64,000 bases of DNA from Castellaniella sp040276065 (GTDB lineage Bacteria > Pseudomonadota > Gammaproteobacteria > Burkholderiales > Burkholderiaceae_B), in the NCBI RefSeq assembly GCF_040276065.1, contig NZ_JBELOI010000002.1, positions 1 through 64,000 of the forward strand, read 5' to 3'. Position numbers and translations under genes: made by a program. Below are positions 15,558-24,248 of the stretch, piece by piece; the first letter of the stretch is position 1, and the number at the start of each line of letters is the position of its first letter. The notes under the pieces were generated by a model that ran no database searches, was not told the DNA's origin, and saw nothing but the letters and a program-made list of their open reading frames with translations.

Positions 15558-17240
15558 ATGGACATACGACGCACGATCCTCTGGATGATTTTCTCGTTTT
15601 CACTGCTGCTGTTGTGGAACAACTGGCAGGTGCACAACGGCCATCCGTCCCTGTTCGGCCTGACGTCGCCGACCGCGACGCAGGCCGACGTGGCCAAGGC
15701 GCCGGATGCGCATCCCGCCGGCGTTCCGGTGGCCGAGCCCGGCGCGGGCGCCGTCCAGGGCGGCGAGGCCAAGGTGCCGGCGCAAGCCGCCGAGCCGGCC
15801 GGGCAGGAGGTCCGCGTCAGGACCGACGTCTACGAGCTGACCTTCGACACCCTGGGTGCCCAGCTCGTGCGCGTCGAACTGCTCAAGTACAAGGCGCTGG
15901 ACGGTTCGGGTGGCCCCATGATGCTGCTGGACAACGAGCCCGGGCGTACCTACTTGGCCCAGACCGGGGTGGTGGGCGCGCCCCAGGGCCAGGGCTATCC
16001 CACCCATCTGACGCCGTTCACGCTGATGACGCCCCAGCCGACGATGCAGGGCGATACCCTGACGGTGTCTTTCGAGGCGACGGCCGGCGATGTCAAGGTG
16101 GTCAAGCAATTTATCCTGCACCAGGGCAGCTACGACATCCAGGTGCGCCATGACATCACCAACCTTGGCGGCGCCCCGATCGACCCCTCGGTGTACCTGC
16201 AACTGACTCGCGACGGCAACGATCCCCCCAATACCTCGCATTTCTACAGCACCTTCACCGGCCCGGCGGTGTATTCCGAACAGGATAAGTTCCAGAAGAT
16301 CAGTTTCGACGACATCAGCAAGGGCAAGGCCAGCTATATCCAGCAGAGCGATAACGGCTGGATCGGCATGGTGCAGCACTACTTCGCCTCGGCCTGGGTG
16401 CCGTCCCAGGGCGTCGTGCGCACCAACCAGGCCCTGCGTGTGGCCGACAATCTATACGCCATCCGGACCATCCAGTCCGTCGGCGCCATCGCGCCGGGCG
16501 AGCATCGCAGCGTGGATGCCCAGCTGTGGATCGGTCCACAGGACCAGGACGCCATGAGCGACGTCGCCCCGGGCCTGGGGCTGGTGGTGGACTACGGCTG
16601 GGTGACCATCATCGCCAAGCCTCTGTTCAGCCTCATGACCTGGATCCACGGCATGCTGGGCAACTGGGGCTGGACCATCGTGGCCCTGACCCTCCTGATC
16701 AAGCTCGTGTTCTATCCCCTTTCGGCGGCCAGCTACCGCTCGATGGCGAAGATGAAACTCGTCACCCCTCGCATGCAGGCGCTGCGCGAGAAGTTCGGCG
16801 ACGACAAGGCCAAGCTCAACGCCGCCATGATGGAGATGTACCGCACGGAAAAAATAAACCCACTGGGTGGCTGCCTGCCCATGGTGGTCCAGATTCCCGT
16901 GTTCATTGCCTTGTACTGGGTCTTGCTGGCCAGCGTCGAGATGCGCGGTGCCCCCTGGATCCTGTGGATCCATGATCTTTCGGTGCGCGATCCCTGGTTC
17001 ATCCTGCCTGCGGTCATGATGGCCACCATGTTCCTGCAGATCAAGCTCAACCCCACGCCGCCCGATCCCACCCAGGCCAAGATCATGATGATCATGCCCC
17101 TGGTGTTCGGCGGGATGATGTTCTTCTTCCCGGCGGGCCTGGTCCTGTACTGGTGCGTGAACAACGCGGTGTCGATCATCCAGCAGCGCGTCATCATGGC
17201 TCGGCTCGATCGCGAAAAGGCGGCCTCGGCCTCGAGCTGA
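15558..17240 (+). CDS. yidC: Membrane protein insertase YidC
   Basis: YidC inserts and folds inner-membrane proteins, alone or with SecYEG. The 560-residue form has an N-terminal membrane anchor (ILWMIFSFSLLLLWNNW), a large periplasmic domain (about 40-340) and the C-terminal insertase core: IHGMLGNWGWTIVALTLLIK with KLVFYPLSAASYRSM, and the later INPLGGCLPMVVQIPVFIAL. It is followed by an intrinsic terminator. In most relatives mnmE comes next; here an aldehyde dehydrogenase gene intervenes. Confidence 0.97.
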   Translation: MDIRRTILWMIFSFSLLLLWNNWQVHNGHPSLFGLTSPTATQADVAKAPDAHPAGVPVAEPGAGAVQGGEAKVPAQAAEPAGQEVRVRTDVYELTFDTLGAQLVRVELLKYKALDGSGGPMMLLDNEPGRTYLAQTGVVGAPQGQGYPTHLTPFTLMTPQPTMQGDTLTVSFEATAGDVKVVKQFILHQGSYDIQVRHDITNLGGAPIDPSVYLQLTRDGNDPPNTSHFYSTFTGPAVYSEQDKFQKISFDDISKGKASYIQQSDNGWIGMVQHYFASAWVPSQGVVRTNQALRVADNLYAIRTIQSVGAIAPGEHRSVDAQLWIGPQDQDAMSDVAPGLGLVVDYGWVTIIAKPLFSLMTWIHGMLGNWGWTIVALTLLIKLVFYPLSAASYRSMAKMKLVTPRMQALREKFGDDKAKLNAAMMEMYRTEKINPLGGCLPMVVQIPVFIALYWVLLASVEMRGAPWILWIHDLSVRDPWFILPAVMMATMFLQIKLNPTPPDPTQAKIMMIMPLVFGGMMFFFPAGLVLYWCVNNAVSIIQQRVIMARLDREKAASASS

Positions 17241-17265
17241 TCGCCGGCGCCGGTCCCGTTTCCCG

Positions 17266-17288
17266 GAAGGCGCCCGCGAGGCGCCTTC
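17266..17288 (+). terminator. Intrinsic terminator of the rpmH-yidC operon
   Basis: GAAGGCGCC and GGCGCCTTC form a perfect 9-base stem around CGCGA, followed by TTTCC. It lies 26 bases after the yidC stop and separates the operon from the aldehyde dehydrogenase gene. Confidence 0.7.
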
Positions 17289-17304
17289 TTTCCGGGGCGG
17301 TCGA

Positions 17305-17334
17305 TTGACGTACCACCATCGCGTTCGATAGGAT
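17305..17334 (+). promoter_or_regulatory. Putative promoter of the aldehyde dehydrogenase gene
   Basis: TTGACG (17305-17310) and TAGGAT (17329-17334) stand 18 bases apart, just after the yidC terminator and about 20 bases before the coding start. This supports independent transcription of the dehydrogenase gene. Confidence 0.4.
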
Positions 17335-17353
17335 CGATTATTCAACTCAAGGG

Positions 17354-18835
17354 ATGGTATCCAATATGTCGAACGATCAAGAGACGGCGGGCCTGCGGGA
17401 CCCCGGTTTGCTGCGCACCGAATCTTATGTCGCCGATGGTTGGCGCGCCGCCGCCTCGGGCCGGACATTTCCGGTGTTCAATCCCGCCACGGGCGGCCGC
17501 CTGGCCGAGGTCGCGAGCCTCGATGCCGGCGAGGTGCGGGCCGCCATTGCGGGCGCGGTGCGCGCCCAGGCCGCCTGGGCCGCCCGCAGCGCCGCGGATC
17601 GCGGCCGCCTGCTGCGCGCCTGGAACGACCTGATTCTGCAGAATGCCGAGGACATCGCCCGCCTGATGACGCTCGAGCAGGGCAAGCCCCTCGCCGAGTC
17701 GCGCGGCGAGGCCAAGTACGCGGCCTCCTTCATCGAGTGGTTCGCCGAAGAGGGCAAGCGCACCTATGGCGACGTCATTCCGTCGCCGACGGCGGACAAG
17801 CGCCTGATCACCATCAAACAGCCGGTCGGCGTCTGCGCGGCCATCACGCCCTGGAACTTCCCGGCGGCCATGATCACCCGCAAGGCTGCGCCCGCGCTGG
17901 CCGCGGGTTGCGCCATGATCGTCAAGCCGGCCGAGGATACGCCGTTGACGGCGCTGGCGCTGGCGGTGCTGGCCGAGCGCGCGGGCATCCCGGCGGGGGT
18001 CTTTCAAGTGGTCACGGGCGATGCCCGCGAAATCGGCGGTGTGCTGACCGCGAGCCCCGATGTACGCAAGCTGTCCTTCACCGGTTCGACCGAGGTGGGC
18101 CGCCTGCTGATGGCGCAGTCGGCGCCGACGATCAAGCGCCTGTCGCTGGAGCTCGGCGGCAATGCGCCGTTCATCGTGTTCGATGATGCCGACCTGGATG
18201 CCGCGGTCGAAGGCGCCATGGCCTCGAAGTACCGCAACAGCGGCCAAACCTGCGTCTGCGCCAATCGCCTGCTGGTGCAGGCGGGCGTCTACGACGCCTT
18301 CGTCGAGAAACTGCGCGCCAGAGTCGCCGACCTCAAGGTCGGCGATGGCACCGAGGACGGCGTGCAGCAGGGGCCGCTGATCAACCGCGATGCGCTCGAC
18401 CACGCCCTCGAGCTGATCGAGGATGCCCGTTCGCATGGCGCCCGCGTCGTGGTCGGTGGCGAGGCGCATGCGCTGGGCGGGACGTTCTTTCAGCCCACCG
18501 TCCTGCGCGACCTCAATCTCGACATGCGGGTGGCGCGCGAGGAAATCTTCGCCCCGGTGGCGCCGGTGTTCCGCTTCGAGACCGAGGCCCAGGCCGTTGC
18601 GCAGGCTAACGACACCGAGTACGGCCTGGCCGCCTACCTCTACACCCGCGACATCGGCCGCGCCTGGCGCGTGGGCGAGGCGCTGGAATACGGCATGGTT
18701 GGCTTGAACACCGGGATGATCTCGAACGAGGTGGCGCCCTTTGGCGGCATCAAGCAGTCCGGCCTGGGTCGCGAGGGCTCGCATTACGGCATCGACGAGT
18801 ACCTCGAGATCAAGTACCTCTGCCTGCAGGTCTGA
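17354..18835 (+). CDS. gabD: Succinate-semialdehyde dehydrogenase-like (GabD family)
   Basis: This 493-residue NAD(P)-dependent aldehyde dehydrogenase has the full family pattern: ITPWNFPAAMITRKAAPALA, the nucleotide-site FTGSTEVGRLL, the general base E266 in LSLELGGN and the nucleophile C300 in GQTCVCANR. The C-terminus (NTGMISNEVAPFGGIKQSG) is that of GabD. It would oxidise succinate semialdehyde, or a close homologue, to the acid. An in-frame ATG at 17366 is an alternative start. It has its own promoter and sits between yidC and mnmE, an uncommon position, so it was probably inserted there; no aminotransferase of the GABA route is adjacent. Confidence 0.85.
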   Translation: MVSNMSNDQETAGLRDPGLLRTESYVADGWRAAASGRTFPVFNPATGGRLAEVASLDAGEVRAAIAGAVRAQAAWAARSAADRGRLLRAWNDLILQNAEDIARLMTLEQGKPLAESRGEAKYAASFIEWFAEEGKRTYGDVIPSPTADKRLITIKQPVGVCAAITPWNFPAAMITRKAAPALAAGCAMIVKPAEDTPLTALALAVLAERAGIPAGVFQVVTGDAREIGGVLTASPDVRKLSFTGSTEVGRLLMAQSAPTIKRLSLELGGNAPFIVFDDADLDAAVEGAMASKYRNSGQTCVCANRLLVQAGVYDAFVEKLRARVADLKVGDGTEDGVQQGPLINRDALDHALELIEDARSHGARVVVGGEAHALGGTFFQPTVLRDLNLDMRVAREEIFAPVAPVFRFETEAQAVAQANDTEYGLAAYLYTRDIGRAWRVGEALEYGMVGLNTGMISNEVAPFGGIKQSGLGREGSHYGIDEYLEIKYLCLQV

Positions 18836-18895
18836 GGGGCTGACGCGGGCCTGCCGCAAGGCGCGGCGGGCGCCCGATGCCGTTCGCACGCAGCC

Positions 18896-20257
18896 ATGGC
18901 CGCTCATTCCTCGGATCCCATCATCGCCATCGCCACCGCTCCCGGGCGCGGCGGCATCGGGGTCCTGCGCCTCTCGGGGTCCGATCTGGCGGCCTACGCC
19001 CAGGCGCTGTTCGGCCGGGCGCTGCGGCCGCGCCATGCCTATTACCTGCCGTTTCGCAATCTCTCGGGCGAGCCCATGGACGAGGGCATCGCCCTGTATT
19101 TTCCGGGCCCTCATTCTTACACCGGTGAGGATGTGCTCGAGCTGCAGGGCCACGGCGGGCCGGCTGTGTTGCGCCGCGTGCTCGAGGACTGCCTCGAGCG
19201 TGGTGCCCCCATCGGCCTGCGCCTCGCCCGGCCGGGCGAGTTTACCCAGCGCGCCTTCCTGAACGATCGCCTGGACCTCGCCCAGGCCGAGGCCGTTGCC
19301 GACCTCATCGAGGCCAGCTCGGCGGCGGCCGCGCGCAGCGCCATGGCCTCGTTGTCGGGCGTTTTTTCCGCTGAGATTGGCGCCCTGTCCGCACGTATCG
19401 TCAAGCTGCGCATGCTGGTCGAGGCCACGCTGGACTTTCCCGAGGAGGAGATCGATTTCCTCGAGAAATACCAGGCGGCGCAGCGCCTGGGCGAGGTGGC
19501 CGATGCGCTGGACGGCGTGCTGCGCACGGCGCGCCAGGGCCTGGTCCTGCGCGAGGGCCTGCACGTGGTCCTGGCCGGCCAGCCCAACGTCGGCAAGTCC
19601 AGCCTGCTCAACGCCTTGGCGGGTGACGAGGTGGCGATCGTCACGCCGATCGCCGGCACCACCCGCGACAAGGTCGTGCAGCAGATCCACATCGAGGGCG
19701 TGCCCCTGCACATCGTCGACACCGCCGGCCTGCGCGACACCGACGATACGGTGGAGCGCATCGGCATCGAGCGCAGCTGGGCCGAGATCGCCCGCGCCGA
19801 CGTCATCCTGCACCTGCAGGATGCGCGCAGCCCCGGCGATCCGCTGGACGCCGACATTGCCCGCCGCCTGCCGCCGGGCGCACCGGTCCTGGCGGTGTGC
19901 AACAAGGCGGATCTGCTGGCCGAGGCGGCGCGCGCGGCACTCGCAGGCACAGTGTTGGTGTCGGCACACACCGGCGAGGGCTTGGACGCCCTGCGGGCGC
20001 GCCTGTTGACGATTGCGGGCTGGACCCCGGGTTCCGAGTCCCCCTGGCTCGCGCGCGAGCGCCACGTGCATGCCCTGGAGGCTGCGCGCGGCCATCTGCG
20101 GACGGCGGCCGGGCACGCGGCGCAAAGTGACCAGGTCCTGGACCTGTTTGCCGAGGAATTGCGCCTGGCGCACGAGGCACTGTGCGGCATCACGGGGCAG
20201 TTCACGAGCGATGATCTGCTGGGAGAGATTTTTTCCAGTTTTTGTATTGGGAAGTGA
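18896..20257 (+). CDS. mnmE: tRNA uridine-34 modification GTPase MnmE
   Basis: MnmE works with MnmG to modify the wobble uridine of several tRNAs. The 453-residue protein has the N-terminal folate-binding part (DPIIAIATAPGRGGIGVLRL), the G domain with G1 GQPNVGKSS at 228-236 and DTAGLRDT, the NKAD specificity motif, and the C-terminal FCIGK whose cysteine is conserved. The start at 18896 leaves 60 bases after the dehydrogenase gene. The usual partner mnmG is not in the window. Confidence 0.97.
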   Translation: MAAHSSDPIIAIATAPGRGGIGVLRLSGSDLAAYAQALFGRALRPRHAYYLPFRNLSGEPMDEGIALYFPGPHSYTGEDVLELQGHGGPAVLRRVLEDCLERGAPIGLRLARPGEFTQRAFLNDRLDLAQAEAVADLIEASSAAAARSAMASLSGVFSAEIGALSARIVKLRMLVEATLDFPEEEIDFLEKYQAAQRLGEVADALDGVLRTARQGLVLREGLHVVLAGQPNVGKSSLLNALAGDEVAIVTPIAGTTRDKVVQQIHIEGVPLHIVDTAGLRDTDDTVERIGIERSWAEIARADVILHLQDARSPGDPLDADIARRLPPGAPVLAVCNKADLLAEAARAALAGTVLVSAHTGEGLDALRARLLTIAGWTPGSESPWLARERHVHALEAARGHLRTAAGHAAQSDQVLDLFAEELRLAHEALCGITGQFTSDDLLGEIFSSFCIGK

Positions 20258-20290
20258 TGTTGGGGTCCATGACTCTGGACACATCCCGTT

Positions 20291-20323
20291 AGTGTGCACA
20301 TAATTACATTTGTTTCGCACACT
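20291..20323. promoter_or_regulatory. Inverted repeat upstream of the PuuE-like gene
   Basis: AGTGTGC (20291-20297) and GCACACT (20317-20323) are perfect inverted arms around a 19-base A/T-rich centre, between mnmE and the next plus-strand gene. A regulator site or a weak terminator is possible; nothing else distinguishes the two. Confidence 0.3.
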
Positions 20324-20355
20324 TTCAGCAATTGCTTTTATCAATCAGGGGAATC

Positions 20356-21270
20356 GTGATCGAACCGCAGCGGGATTATGTGGGGTACGGGCGCCGGCCT
20401 CCAGTGTTCACTTGGCCGGGCGGCCGCCGCCTGGCGGTCAGCGTGGTGGTCAATTATGAGGAAGGCGGCGAGAGCTGCATCCTCGAAGGGGATGCGTGTT
20501 CCGAGACTCTGAACAGCGATATGCCGGGTACGCCGCCGCGTCCCGGGCGGCGCAACCTGGTGATGGAGTCGCACTACGAATACGGCAGCCGGGTGGGGCA
20601 TTGGCGCATTCTGGACATTCTCGAGGAGTGCGGGATCCCGGCGACGTATTTCGCGATCTCCAGCGCCCTGGAAAAGAATCCGGAGGCGGCGCGTGCGATC
20701 GTGGCGGCCGGCCATGAGGTGGTGTCCCACGGCAAGCGCTGGATCGATTATGAGTTGATCGATCCCGAGACCGAGAACGCACACATCGTCGAGTCCCTGG
20801 ATGTGATCGAGGCCCTGTGTGGTGAGCGGCCGGTGGGCTGGTACACGGGACGAATTGGGTTGAACACGCGCCGTTTGGTGCAGAGCAACGGTCTGATGTA
20901 CGACTCGGATGCCTACAACGACGATTTGCCCTACTGGGTGAGGGTCAATGGGATGCCGCACCTGGTGGTGCCCTACAGCTTTGATTGCAACGACATGCGT
21001 TTTGCGTCGGCGCCCGGTTTTAATACGCCGGACGATTTCACGAGCCATCTACGGCGGGCGCTCGATGGCCTGCGCCGCGAGACTGTGCGTGGGGCCAAGA
21101 TGATGTCGATCGGCCTGCATTTGCGCCTGGCAGGGAGGCCCGCGCGCGCCGAGGCCCTGCGCGAGTTCCTGCTCGAGGCGGTGGCGCTGCCCGAGGTCTG
21201 GTTCTGCCGCAGGCGGGATATCGCGGAATTCTGGCGTGCGCAGTATCCGCCGGCCGTGGAGGCGCCATGA
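20356..21270 (+). CDS. puuE: PuuE-type allantoinase / polysaccharide-deacetylase-family amidohydrolase
   Basis: PuuE enzymes open the hydantoin ring of allantoin to allantoate using a polysaccharide-deacetylase (NodB) fold. The 304-residue protein begins RDYVGYGRRPPVFTWPGGRR and has VVVNYEEGGE, SHYEYGSRVG, GHEVVSHGKRWIDY and GWYTGRIGLNTRRL, all family landmarks. GTG at 20356 is preferred because AGGGG lies 5 bases before it; a TTG at 20332 is the outer option. The next frame overlaps by ATGA and is a truncated hydantoin/allantoin racemase, a natural partner. UraD and AllA, which act around allantoin, are encoded 40 kb further on. Other cyclic ureides are possible substrates. Confidence 0.75.
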   Translation: MIEPQRDYVGYGRRPPVFTWPGGRRLAVSVVVNYEEGGESCILEGDACSETLNSDMPGTPPRPGRRNLVMESHYEYGSRVGHWRILDILEECGIPATYFAISSALEKNPEAARAIVAAGHEVVSHGKRWIDYELIDPETENAHIVESLDVIEALCGERPVGWYTGRIGLNTRRLVQSNGLMYDSDAYNDDLPYWVRVNGMPHLVVPYSFDCNDMRFASAPGFNTPDDFTSHLRRALDGLRRETVRGAKMMSIGLHLRLAGRPARAEALREFLLEAVALPEVWFCRRRDIAEFWRAQYPPAVEAP

Positions 21271-21362
21271 GGACGTTGTTCCTGAACCCGAACTCGAGCA
21301 AAGACATCACAGCGGTGCTGTGCCGCCAGATCGCCGCGACCCTCGACGGCCCCCTCAGATGA
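21267..21362 (+). pseudogene. Truncated Asp/Glu/hydantoin racemase (5' fragment)
   Basis: ATGA at 21267 overlaps the puuE-like stop. The 31-codon product starts RTLFLNPNSSKDITAVLCRQ, the N-terminus of hydantoin/allantoin racemases (normally about 240 residues). It ends at 21362, overlapping the 3' end of the convergent hydantoinase gene by 8 bases. The rest of the racemase was evidently lost at this junction. Confidence 0.75.
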
Positions 21363-22758
21363 TGGGTGTACCGCAGGGCATGAATTCCCCCATGCCCGCC
21401 TGGCCCGTGAATTCGAAGGCTTTGCTGAGGAGCCGGCCGCGTGAAAAGGTCATGACCGGCCAGCCGGTGACCGTGCGGCCCTCGTAGGGTGTGTAGTCGA
21501 CATTGTGGTGCAGGCGCTCGTTGCGGATCTGGACCTCGAGGCCGGGATCCCACAGGGCGATGTCGGCGTCGGCGCCGATCATGATCGAGCCTTTGCGCGG
21601 ATAGAGCCCGTAGAGTTTGGCGGGCTGGGTGGCGGTCAGGGCGACAAACTGGTGCAGGCTGATGCGCCCCGTCGCCACGCCGCCCGAGAACAGCAGCGGC
21701 AGGCGCGTTTCGAGGCCGGGAATGCCATTGGGGATGTACTGGAACTTTTGCTCCTTGCCGTTGAGCTTCTTGCCTTGCGGATCGTCGTAGGAGAACGGCG
21801 CATGGTCCGACGAGAAGACGGAAAACACGTTGTGGGCGAGCGCGCGCCAGACGGCATCCTGGTTCTGCGCGTCGCGCGGCGGTGGACTGCACACGCACTT
21901 GGCGCCCTCGTAGCCGTCGTGCCCCAGATCCTCGGCGGTGAGGTACAGGTATTGGGGGCAGGTTTCAGCGTAGATGCGCTGGCCGCGTCCGTGGGCCCAG
22001 CGGATCTGCTCGATGGCCTCGCTGCCCGAGACGTGCACGATCAGGATGGGCACGTCGACCAGTTCCGAGAAGGTGATCGCGCGGTGCGTGGCCTCGCGCT
22101 CGACCGCCTGCGGGCGGGATACGGCATGGTATTTGGGCGCAACCTTGCCGTCGCCGACCAGGCGGTCGGTCAGCCATGAGATGCAGTCCGAGTTTTCGGC
22201 GTGCACCATGACCAGGGCACCGGCGCGGCGCGCAACGTCGAGCACCTCGAGGATCTGCCGGTCGTTGAGCTTCAGGTCGTCATAGGTCATGTAGACCTTG
22301 AATGAGGTGTAGCCCTCGCGGATCAGCGCGGGCAGCTCTTCGTTCAGGACCTGCGGGGTCGGGTCCGAGACGATCATGTGGAAGGCGTAGTCCACGCAGG
22401 ATTTGCCCGCGGCGCGGCGGTGATAGTCCTCGACGGCCGCCCGCAGCGATTGGCCCTTCATCTGGGCGGCAAAAGGGATGATTGTCGTGGTGCCGCCGCA
22501 GGCCGCCGAGCGCGACCCGCTGGCGAAATCGTCGGCCATGCGCAGTCCGAACTCCATGGGCTGGTCCAGGTGGCAGTGTCCGTCGACGCCGCCGGGCAGC
22601 GTCAGCAGGCCGCTCGCATCCACGGTCTGGGCGGCCTCGCCGAGGTTGTGGCCGAGCGCGGCGATCTTGCCGTCGCGTATGCCGATATCGGACACGAAGC
22701 GGTCGGAGGCGGTGACGACGTCGGCGTTCGTGATGAGCAAATCGAAAGTGGAGGCCAT
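21355..22758 (-). CDS. Dihydropyrimidinase/hydantoinase-family cyclic amidohydrolase
   Basis: The 467-residue metal-dependent enzyme has the amidohydrolase pattern: GGVDGHCHLDQP (metal histidines), the FKVYMTYDDL segment containing the lysine usually carboxylated in D-hydantoinases, VHAENSD, LIVHVSG and a C-terminal FSSDHAPFSY with the catalytic aspartate. It would open a cyclic imide, dihydropyrimidine or hydantoin. The first possible ATG is 69 bases further out, but AGGAG lies 5 bases before 22758, so that start is used. It is divergent from the TRAP transporter across a 416-base control region and may share its regulator. The exact substrate cannot be read from sequence. Confidence 0.85.
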   Translation of the reverse strand: MASTFDLLITNADVVTASDRFVSDIGIRDGKIAALGHNLGEAAQTVDASGLLTLPGGVDGHCHLDQPMEFGLRMADDFASGSRSAACGGTTTIIPFAAQMKGQSLRAAVEDYHRRAAGKSCVDYAFHMIVSDPTPQVLNEELPALIREGYTSFKVYMTYDDLKLNDRQILEVLDVARRAGALVMVHAENSDCISWLTDRLVGDGKVAPKYHAVSRPQAVEREATHRAITFSELVDVPILIVHVSGSEAIEQIRWAHGRGQRIYAETCPQYLYLTAEDLGHDGYEGAKCVCSPPPRDAQNQDAVWRALAHNVFSVFSSDHAPFSYDDPQGKKLNGKEQKFQYIPNGIPGLETRLPLLFSGGVATGRISLHQFVALTATQPAKLYGLYPRKGSIMIGADADIALWDPGLEVQIRNERLHHNVDYTPYEGRTVTGWPVMTFSRGRLLSKAFEFTGQAGMGEFMPCGTPII

Positions 22759-22933
22759 GGATACTCCTGGAGGCATGTGCCGGCCGCGGGCCGTGGAGGT
22801 AGGCGGAGGGCCCACCGGCCCCGGCATTCAACCCGATCATGATATTGCCTTGGATTTATTGTCTACATAAGTGTTTACACTAATCAAGACAACTTTCCGT
22901 GCGGCGGGAATTTTAGTAAATTTAGTATTTTAT

Positions 22934-22956
22934 GTATATCTATCAGATAGATATAC
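22934..22956. promoter_or_regulatory. Perfect 23-base palindrome
   Basis: GTATATCTATC and GATAGATATAC are exact inverted arms of 11 bases around a single A. It sits in the middle of the hydantoinase/TRAP divergent region. Such perfect symmetry in a non-coding control region suggests a dimeric regulator site; it differs from the TTGT-N2-ACAA type seen nearby, so a second regulator may act here. Confidence 0.5.
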
Positions 22957-23041
22957 TATTTATTAATGATCTTTCCATGTGATCTGAAAAGGTGAAAAAT
23001 AGGGAATAAAGAAATTTATGCTGTTTTTTCACGAAAATTCT

Positions 23042-23071
23042 TTGACTTATTGTACACAACTTAGATATGCT
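23042..23071 (+). promoter_or_regulatory. TRAP operon promoter with embedded GntR-type operator
   Basis: TTGACT (23042-23047) and TATGCT (23066-23071) are spaced by 18 bases. The spacer contains TTGTACACAA (23050-23059), a TTGT-N2-ACAA site of the kind bound by FCD-type GntR regulators. Its reverse complement, TTGTGTACAA, lies upstream of the GntR gene at 29547-29556. Binding in the spacer would repress. Confidence 0.55.
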
Positions 23072-23174
23072 TTAGTCACCAAAAGATGGCGGCGCGTCGC
23101 TTGCCGGCCCTCGGGCCACCGGTGATGCCAAAGTCACAACTCATCCATGAGCCAATTAGGTAAAGGAGACAAAC

Positions 23175-24227
23175 ATGAAACGGCTATTCCAGGCTACGGC
23201 GCTCGCCTTCGTTTGCGTCACGTCCACGGCCGCATGGGCCGATCCCGAGACCCTCAAGGTGCTGGGCAACTTCACAGGCAACAAGAAACAGGTCGAACTG
23301 GTCGAGCAGCCCTTCTTTACGGGGTTGGCCAAGGAAACCGGGATCTCGTCGAAAGTGGGCTACAGCCCCATGGATCTGGTCAACGTCAAGGCGGCCGACG
23401 CGCTGCGCCTGCTGAAATCGGGCGCCTTTGACGTGGCTTCGGTGCAGATCGGGCTGGTGGCGCGCGATGATCCATTCCTCGAGGGGATCGATATCGCCGG
23501 CGTCGCCACGAACCTCGTCGACCAGCGCAAGGTGGTGGCCGCGATGCGAGAGGCGTTCGATCGCGAGGTCCAGTCCAAGTTCAACTCCAAGGTCATGACC
23601 CTCTGGCCCTTTGGCCCGCAGATCATGTTCTGCAAAAAGGAAATCGCCAGCATGGACGATTTCAAGGGCACCAAGGTGCGCACCTTCACGACCTCGATGG
23701 CAACCATGATCGAGGGTTTGGGCGGCTCGCCGGTCACCCTGCAGTACGGCGAAGTCTATCTCGCCTTGCAGCGCGGTGTGGTGGACTGCGGCGTGACGGC
23801 GTCCTCGGCGGGCAATGGCGGCAAGTGGCCCGAGGTGACCAATTATCTGCTGCCGATGGCGGTGTCCAGCGCGATGCAGGGCCATTTCATCAACCTGGAC
23901 ACCTGGAAGCAGTTTTCCCCCGAACAGCAGGAAAAACTGACGGCCGCGTTCAATAAGATGGAAGACGATATGTGGGCCCTCGCCGCCAATATCGACGATG
24001 ACGCCACCGCCTGCAATACCGGCAAGGACTCGTGCAAGGAGCACACGAAGTACACAATGACGCTGGGCACGATTTCCGCGGCCGAGCAAGCGCGCCTCAA
24101 GGCCGTCGTCAGCGATAAGGTGCTGCCCGAGTGGGGCAAGAGCTGCAATGCTGTCATCCCGGACTGTGCCGCGCGCTGGAATGCGACGGTCGGCAAGGCC
24201 ATGGGCTACGAGATCACCGCCAAGTGA
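23175..24227 (+). CDS. dctP: TRAP transporter substrate-binding protein (DctP type)
   Basis: The 350-residue protein is the periplasmic receptor of a tripartite ATP-independent importer. A Sec signal peptide is clear (KRLFQATALAFVCVTSTAAWA, cleavage after AWA). The mature part shows the DctP fold: LKSGAFDVASVQIGLVARDD, FKGTKVRTFTTSMATMIEGL with the substrate-contact arginine, and GEVYLALQRGVVDCGV. Four cysteines near the C-terminus (CNTGKDSC, CNAVIPDC) may form disulfides, not typical of the C4-dicarboxylate receptors. dctQ and dctM follow directly. The ligand is likely the acid or imide handled by the neighbouring hydrolases, an inference from context. Confidence 0.9.
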   Translation: MKRLFQATALAFVCVTSTAAWADPETLKVLGNFTGNKKQVELVEQPFFTGLAKETGISSKVGYSPMDLVNVKAADALRLLKSGAFDVASVQIGLVARDDPFLEGIDIAGVATNLVDQRKVVAAMREAFDREVQSKFNSKVMTLWPFGPQIMFCKKEIASMDDFKGTKVRTFTTSMATMIEGLGGSPVTLQYGEVYLALQRGVVDCGVTASSAGNGGKWPEVTNYLLPMAVSSAMQGHFINLDTWKQFSPEQQEKLTAAFNKMEDDMWALAANIDDDATACNTGKDSCKEHTKYTMTLGTISAAEQARLKAVVSDKVLPEWGKSCNAVIPDCAARWNATVGKAMGYEITAK

Positions 24228-24248
24228 CGTCCATGCAGGAGAGTTCCC

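Larger units (their letters stand above)
22759..23174. promoter_or_regulatory. Divergent control region of hydantoinase and TRAP transporter
   Basis: No gene is seen in this A/T-rich stretch. It holds a TTGTCTACAT site at 22859-22868 near the hydantoinase side, a long perfect palindrome at 22934-22956, and a promoter with embedded operator at 23042-23071 facing the TRAP genes. The last two are listed separately. AAAGGAG lies 6 bases before the dctP ATG. Confidence 0.6.

Noticed and set aside
17342..20344. 1000-codon minus-strand open frame opposite gabD and mnmE
   Set aside because: It is antisense to two well-supported genes, has a low-complexity composition rich in Gln/Arg/His/Gly and no family features.
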